Source: Actinomycetes bacterium
Lineage (GTDB): Bacteria > Actinomycetota > Thermoleophilia > BMS3ABIN01
Assembly: GCA_021787775.1 (NCBI GenBank)
Contig: JAJYLK010000019.1
Span: 1-10,246 of the forward strand
Direction: 5' to 3'
Length of the DNA stretch: 10,246 nt
In this document: piece by piece, positions 6,726-10,246 of the stretch
How the letters are laid out: every line of letters starts with the position of its first letter
Numbering within the stretch: position 1 is the stretch's first letter
Translations under genes and position numbers: made by a program
The notes under the pieces: model-generated
Database searches by the model: none
What the model saw: only the letters and a program-made list of their open reading frames with translations
What the model was told of the DNA's origin: nothing

Positions 6726-6802
6726 TGGCGCGCCCGACAGGATTCGAACCTGTGACCTCTTGATTCGTAGTCAAGCACTCTATCCAGCTGAGCTACGGGC
6801 GC
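6726..6802 (-). tRNA. tRNA-Arg(ACG)
   Basis: A complete 77-nt cloverleaf. The acceptor GCGCCCG pairs with CGGGCGC, the discriminator is G, and the CCA is encoded (6726-6728). The anticodon arm CUUGA-CUACGAA-UCAAG gives anticodon ACG, and the T arm reads ACAGG-UUCGAAU-CCUGU. A34 is expected to be edited to inosine, so the tRNA reads CGU, CGC and CGA. It lies downstream of tRNA-Ser on the same strand with 56 nt between, possibly cotranscribed. Confidence 0.97.
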
Positions 6803-6856
6803 AAGTTACGGCTTTGTGCCGCTGGTGGTTGCGATCGCGGTCATCGCCCATCGGGT

Positions 6857-6954
<98 letters not shown>

Positions 6955-7104
6955 AGTCCGGATCATGCAGGGCCATAAATACGTGGGCTGAACCGCGGCA
7001 CAGCTACCAACCCTATTTTACATCCAAGCAAGGATTCTAGAGAGTTTGGATGCGGAAATCCAGCCGCGCCGCCTGGCGTCCACCAACCCGCTCAGCTAGA
7101 CTGA

Positions 7105-7560
7105 ATGGCGGGCATGAAAATCATCCTGACAATCATCACGGTACTGGCGCTGGCGGGGCTGGCAGATGCCGGCTATGCTCTGAACCAGCATTACGCACCA
7201 CCCCTGGATTCGTCGTGTGACATCAATGCCACTGTCAGTTGCACGGCAGTCAACCAGAGCGATTATTCGGTGCTGCTGGGAATTCCGGTGGCGGCCATCG
7301 GTATGGCCGGTTATGTCCTCATCGGCGCGGTGGCGCTGACGGCACTCCTGAAAAAGGCATGGCGCCGATGGCTGATGCCGGCGATCGCCGCCGCCGGCGT
7401 TTTAGCGCTGGCTTTCTCGTTGTGGCTGACCTACGTGGAGTTACTTGTTATAAAGGCTGTCTGTCCGCTGTGCGTCACGTCGCTGGCGCTGGTGACGGCC
7501 ACCACGATTACGGCGGCAACCGGACTGAGCAGGATGCGGAAGGTCCCCGGCAGAACCTAG
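7105..7560 (+). CDS. Vitamin K epoxide reductase (VKOR) family membrane thiol oxidase
   Basis: This 151-residue membrane protein has about four hydrophobic segments (roughly 4-25, 58-82, 92-112 and 117-140). It carries the VKOR signature: loop cysteines C38 and C46 in SSCDINATVSC, then YSVLLGIPVAAIGMAGY (54-70), and the active-site C120-PL-C123. Bacterial VKOR homologues re-oxidise a DsbA-like thiol oxidase and pass electrons to quinone, so they make disulfides in exported proteins. There is no DsbA or thioredoxin domain fused to it and none beside it in the window. The start is uncertain between ATG 7105 and ATG 7114, because neither has a strong ribosome site. Its TAG stop shares CTAG with the converging YkgJ gene. 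Confidence 0.93.
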   Translation: MAGMKIILTIITVLALAGLADAGYALNQHYAPPLDSSCDINATVSCTAVNQSDYSVLLGIPVAAIGMAGYVLIGAVALTALLKKAWRRWLMPAIAAAGVLALAFSLWLTYVELLVIKAVCPLCVTSLALVTATTITAATGLSRMRKVPGRT

Positions 7561-8444
7561 TTCTTCGGCTCTTCTTCGTTGCCGACCGCCGCTTCACGCG
7601 CGGCGCGTTCCGCTTCCTCTCTCGCCTTGACCTGTTCCACAGCGCGGCGGCGCTCTTCGGCCACTTGCGGTTTCAGCCTCACTTCCTGCGCGATGCCGAG
7701 CATATACTTGATGTAATCAAAGGCGAAGTACATCAGCTCGATCTCGTCGTCCCGGATCTTCTGAAGCTTCCCGGGCGCGACATCGAATATCTCCAGGAAG
7801 CGACTTTCCAGCACAAAGCGGCGGAAAGCATCCAGATCGTAGCTGGCCAGGTAGAACATCTTCTGCCGCCGCTCCCTGTCTTCGTCGTCGCGGGGGATGT
7901 TCTGCTTCATCATGATGTTCTTCCACTCACGGTTGAACTCGTCCGCGCGGGCGGCCTCCTGATCTTCGCGCCATTCCCTGATGGTCCATTGCCGGTCTTC
8001 GTCGAAACCGCGGCAGTGATCCTCCTTGACGATGACGTAGAATTCGTCGTGGACTGCCTCGTCGGGCTTTTCTCCGGCCACGCGGTGCGTGGCCTGACCG
8101 ACAGGATAGTAGCGGCAGGCAGCCGGCCGGTCCTCGTAGATCTTGCAGCCTTCTTTCTCATCGACGAAGGGGCAGAGCTTCTCACCATCCTCATTCATCT
8201 TCAGGAAGGCCAGCGGATGCGTCGTCTTCTCATCTTCCTGAAAACGTGTATAACGCGCCAGGAACTCTGTACTGCTCAAGCCGAGCCGGTTCTTCATCCT
8301 GACGACGTCGTACGGCGTCAGCAGCACCTCGATGTTGCGGCAGCAACGCGTGAAACAGGAGATGCCGGGATGGCAGCGGAACTTGAACCCGGAGTCGAGT
8401 TCGTATTTCGTCGGTATTACAGCCTTGTTGTTCAGAGAAACCAT
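7557..8444 (-). CDS. YkgJ/UPF0153-family cysteine-cluster protein
   Basis: A 295-residue protein. Residues 20-115 match the YkgJ family (zinc- or Fe-S-binding cysteine cluster): FRCHPGISCFTRCC (22-35) with C24, C30, C34 and C35; then LTPYDVVRMKNRLGLS; then CPFVDEKEGCKIYEDRPAACRYYPVG (C91, C100, C110). A further HC at about 158-159 (EDHCRGF) is often seen in longer members. The C-terminal region (after about 170) is rich in Arg, Glu and Lys and ends in a charged segment likely to form a coiled coil. The biochemical role of the family is not established. The ATG at 8444 has only a weak GGGT upstream. It converges with VKOR and looks like a gene of its own rather than part of the qmo unit. Confidence 0.88.
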   Translation of the reverse strand: MVSLNNKAVIPTKYELDSGFKFRCHPGISCFTRCCRNIEVLLTPYDVVRMKNRLGLSSTEFLARYTRFQEDEKTTHPLAFLKMNEDGEKLCPFVDEKEGCKIYEDRPAACRYYPVGQATHRVAGEKPDEAVHDEFYVIVKEDHCRGFDEDRQWTIREWREDQEAARADEFNREWKNIMMKQNIPRDDEDRERRQKMFYLASYDLDAFRRFVLESRFLEIFDVAPGKLQKIRDDEIELMYFAFDYIKYMLGIAQEVRLKPQVAEERRRAVEQVKAREEAERAAREAAVGNEEEPKN

Positions 8445-8480
8445 GATGATACCCGGTTGTCGAGTGAGTCCGCCTCATCC

Positions 8481-8486
8481 ATTGTA
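8481..8486 (-). promoter_or_regulatory. Candidate -10 element for the ykgJ-family gene
   Basis: TACAAT on the minus strand lies about 37 bp before the start codon, between the qmoC terminator and the gene. No good -35 was seen, since the region upstream of it is the U-tract of that terminator. Weak candidate. Confidence 0.3.
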
Positions 8487-8501
8487 GACCATTTGGATGG
8501 C

Positions 8502-8537
8502 AAAAAAACGGGCGGCCGCACATGGCGGCCAGCCCGT
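8502..8537 (-). terminator. Rho-independent terminator after qmoC
   Basis: On the minus strand, ACGGGC pairs with GCCCGT and GGCCGC with GCGGCC, with a one-base bulge and a short CATGT-type loop. Seven T residues (8502-8508) follow. It begins 24 nt after the qmoC stop and ends the qmo transcript. Confidence 0.9.
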
Positions 8538-8561
8538 GATTCCTTTTAGGCGAACGTCTGT

Positions 8562-9929
8562 TTACATGGGCGTGTCGCGCCCGGCGGCGCGGGCGAAGGC
8601 CATCGCGGTGGCGCGGTAGACCATGTGAGCCATCTTGGAAAAGGGCGCGTAAATGAACAGGAACATCACTGTTGACAGATGAATGAAATAGGTCGGATAA
8701 GCCAGCACGCCGATATTGGCCAGGCGGAAGGCCGCCGCACCGATTCCGGTCAGGATCAGGACGATGATGACACCGATGAGCAGCCAATCAAAATAACTCC
8801 CCAGACCGACCTTCTCCTGGTGCTTGAAACGGTTGATCGCGATCAGGCCGATGCCGATGACGCCGGCGATGGCGCCGCTGTAGCCGAAGAGCTTCACCAG
8901 GCTGATCGTCGGATAGGGCGAAAGCACGCCCTGGCCGCCCCACAGCAACGGCAGGTCGGTGAACATCGTCGAGACGATCGTGGCCAGGAAAAGCAGCACG
9001 AATGCGTAGAAGATGAACAGGTGCGATATCTTCCGGTCCTTGGTCTCGTCGCACTTGCCGAAGCGCTTGTGCGCCGCGATCTCACTGATCACGGGTGCCA
9101 CCTGCGCCATGCCGCTGCCGGAGATGGGAGCGCCCTCCTGGCTGGCATGCTGCTTCATCATCCCCCAGTAATTACGGATGCCTAACGCGAAGATGATGAT
9201 CGAGAGGACGAAGAAGGTCGTAAAAACGCCCACGATCGGCCAATGCCCCAGAAAGGAGGCGTAAACGATGTCGCCCGGATGCTCCAGCGTACCGTTGACC
9301 AGCTCGCCCCTCTGCGGATTGAAGCTGCCCAGCAGCCCGACCGCCAGCCCCACGATGATCAGCGGCAGCGCCGCCATTATGGCGATCATCGACGGGTTGC
9401 CGACACCCTTGGCCAGGAAGCCCGGCTTCGACAGCGTCGGGATCGACATCTTGGCGACCGCCTGCATCACCCGTCCCGGCTTGGCGTCGCGAGGACACTG
9501 GGCGGTGCAGTCATTGCACTGATGGCAGAGCCAGATGTCCGGGTCGGCCACCAGCTTTTCCTTCAGTCCCCATTGCGCCCAGATCATTTCCTTGCGCGGG
9601 AAAGGATGGTCGTCGGGTGTGATATTACACACGACCGAACAGGTTGCGCACTGGAAGCATTTTTTCAGATCCGCGCCACCCGCGCCGATGACCTCGCGTA
9701 CGAAGCCGATGTCGGGCTGGATCATCTTCGCTTGCGCCTCAGCCGGCTTTGCAGCTTCCTCAGCAACTATCCCTTCGGACTCGTCGCCGGCTGCTGCTTC
9801 TTCGCCCTCAGCCTCGGCGGTTGCTACCGCTGCGGCGCTCCCGGCCTCTGCCGCGGGCGCATTTTCTTCCGGCGCCGCCTCCGGGGCTCCAGTCGATTCT
9901 TCCTTGTTTTCTACTGATTCGTCCGCCAT
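8562..9929 (-). CDS. qmoC: QmoC, membrane subunit of the quinone-interacting oxidoreductase
   Basis: A 455-residue protein. An HdrC-like ferredoxin domain at about 78-160 has two [4Fe-4S] motifs, C91-C94-C97-C101P-less (CFQCATCSVVC) and C135-C138-C141-C145 (CHQCNDCTAQCP). It is followed by an HdrE/NarI-like membrane part with about six hydrophobic helices (181-202, 232-252, 302-322, 344-364, 380-400 and 412-432). This domain order is that of QmoC, which passes electrons between menaquinone and the cytoplasmic QmoAB proteins in the APS reductase branch of sulfur metabolism. Residues 1-68 are an Ala/Glu-rich acidic tail not usual for the family. A near-perfect GGAGG 6 nt before ATG 9929 supports this long start over Met69. 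The gene follows qmoB by 10 nt and ends before a strong terminator. Confidence 0.92.
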   Translation of the reverse strand: MADESVENKEESTGAPEAAPEENAPAAEAGSAAAVATAEAEGEEAAAGDESEGIVAEEAAKPAEAQAKMIQPDIGFVREVIGAGGADLKKCFQCATCSVVCNITPDDHPFPRKEMIWAQWGLKEKLVADPDIWLCHQCNDCTAQCPRDAKPGRVMQAVAKMSIPTLSKPGFLAKGVGNPSMIAIMAALPLIIVGLAVGLLGSFNPQRGELVNGTLEHPGDIVYASFLGHWPIVGVFTTFFVLSIIIFALGIRNYWGMMKQHASQEGAPISGSGMAQVAPVISEIAAHKRFGKCDETKDRKISHLFIFYAFVLLFLATIVSTMFTDLPLLWGGQGVLSPYPTISLVKLFGYSGAIAGVIGIGLIAINRFKHQEKVGLGSYFDWLLIGVIIVLILTGIGAAAFRLANIGVLAYPTYFIHLSTVMFLFIYAPFSKMAHMVYRATAMAFARAAGRDTPM

Positions 9930-9935
9930 CTCTTG

Positions 9936-9942
9936 CCTCCTA
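9936..9942 (-). promoter_or_regulatory. Ribosome binding site of qmoC overlapping the qmoB stop
   Basis: TAGGAGG on the minus strand contains both the qmoB TAG stop and a strong Shine-Dalgarno, 6 nt before the qmoC ATG. It decides in favour of the long QmoC N-terminus and points to coupled translation. Confidence 0.85.
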
Positions 9943-10246
9943 GAATCCCTTGAACGGGTTAGGTCCGAATTCCTTCAGCTTTGCAGCGAAGTCTTCCATG
10001 ATCTGCGGAAGCTTGTCCCATTCGTTCAAGGCAAGCTGCACCTGGGTGACTCGTTCAGACTCGAGCATCAGCCGGCCGAGAGTCTCCTGAACCTTGCCGA
10101 GCCGCTCGTTGGCCGCCTTGCTGCCCTTGATGAAATGGCACTGATAGTCGTCGTCGAAACGGCAGCCGATCAGGAGGAAGCCCTCGATGCCGGCCGACAG
10201 CGCGTCGGCGATCCAAACCAGGTTGGTCCCGCCCAGGCACCGCATG
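9940..10246 (-). CDS. qmoB: QmoB C-terminal end (MvhD-like domain, 5' part beyond the window)
   Basis: About 102 codons are visible and the frame stays open to the right edge, so the gene is cut. The Met at 10245 is very likely internal. The visible part is the MvhD/delta-hydrogenase-type iron-sulfur domain found at the C-terminus of QmoB: RCLGGTNLVWIADAL, then GFLLIGCRFDDDYQCHF with two further cysteines, a helical stretch (ERLGKVQETLGRLML), and the closing GPNPFKGF. QmoB is an HdrA-like flavoprotein with FAD and [4Fe-4S] clusters that docks with QmoC and QmoA. The following qmoC, 10 nt downstream, makes the identification firm. Confidence 0.88.
   Translation of the reverse strand, partial: MRCLGGTNLVWIADALSAGIEGFLLIGCRFDDDYQCHFIKGSKAANERLGKVQETLGRLMLESERVTQVQLALNEWDKLPQIMEDFAAKLKEFGPNPFKGF

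Noticed and set aside
7239..8549. A 436-codon plus-strand open frame
   Set aside because: It lies antisense to the YkgJ gene and out of frame over VKOR. Its translation shows no domain, while both overlapped genes carry clear family motifs. It is a GC-rich shadow frame.
9243..9917. A 224-codon plus-strand frame opposite qmoC
   Set aside because: Antisense to a well-supported qmoC, and the translation has no recognisable features.

Overview
This window looks like part of a GC-rich bacterial chromosome specialised in dissimilatory sulfur metabolism. The taxon cannot be fixed from sequence alone. The GC content, the tRNA-Ser(GCU)/tRNA-Arg(ACG) pair and a VKOR-type thiol oxidase would fit an actinobacterial or other deep-branching lineage, but that is only a weak inference. 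Both tRNA genes encode their 3' CCA.

Layout. Positions 1 to 6327 hold nine tightly packed minus-strand genes, several overlapping. In transcription order they are three DsrE-superfamily genes (DsrE-, DsrF- and DsrH-like), tusA, a GcvH-like lipoate-binding protein (lbpA), radical SAM lipS1, a lipoate protein ligase fused to an LplB domain and a DUF116 domain, a geranylgeranyl-reductase-like flavoprotein (lipT), and radical SAM lipS2, which runs off the left edge. A good sigma70-type promoter (TTGTAT, 17 bp, TATAAT) lies 114 bp upstream of dsrE (from the start codon to the -10 element). It is overlapped by a 27-bp-period direct repeat and followed by a leader with a perfect hairpin. Positions 6726 to 6954 hold tRNA-Arg and tRNA-Ser on the minus strand. 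A plus-strand VKOR gene (7105-7560) converges on a minus-strand YkgJ-family cysteine-cluster protein (7557-8444), and their stop codons share a CTAG. A strong rho-independent terminator (8502-8537) ends the next minus-strand unit, qmoC (8562-9929) preceded by the 3' end of qmoB (from 9940 to the right edge).

How the genes fit together. DsrE/F/H-like proteins and TusA are persulfide carriers. LbpA-type proteins carry lipoate for the cytoplasmic sulfur-oxidising heterodisulfide-reductase-like (sHdr) pathway. LipS1, LipS2, the ligase and LipT form the dedicated assembly line that attaches octanoate or lipoate and inserts sulfur. QmoABC links APS reductase electron transfer to the quinone pool. 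The window therefore seems to hold a cytoplasmic sulfur-relay and lipoate-assembly operon near a membrane electron-transfer complex. Whether sulfur flows oxidatively or reductively cannot be decided here, because no dsrAB, aprAB or shdr gene lies inside the window.
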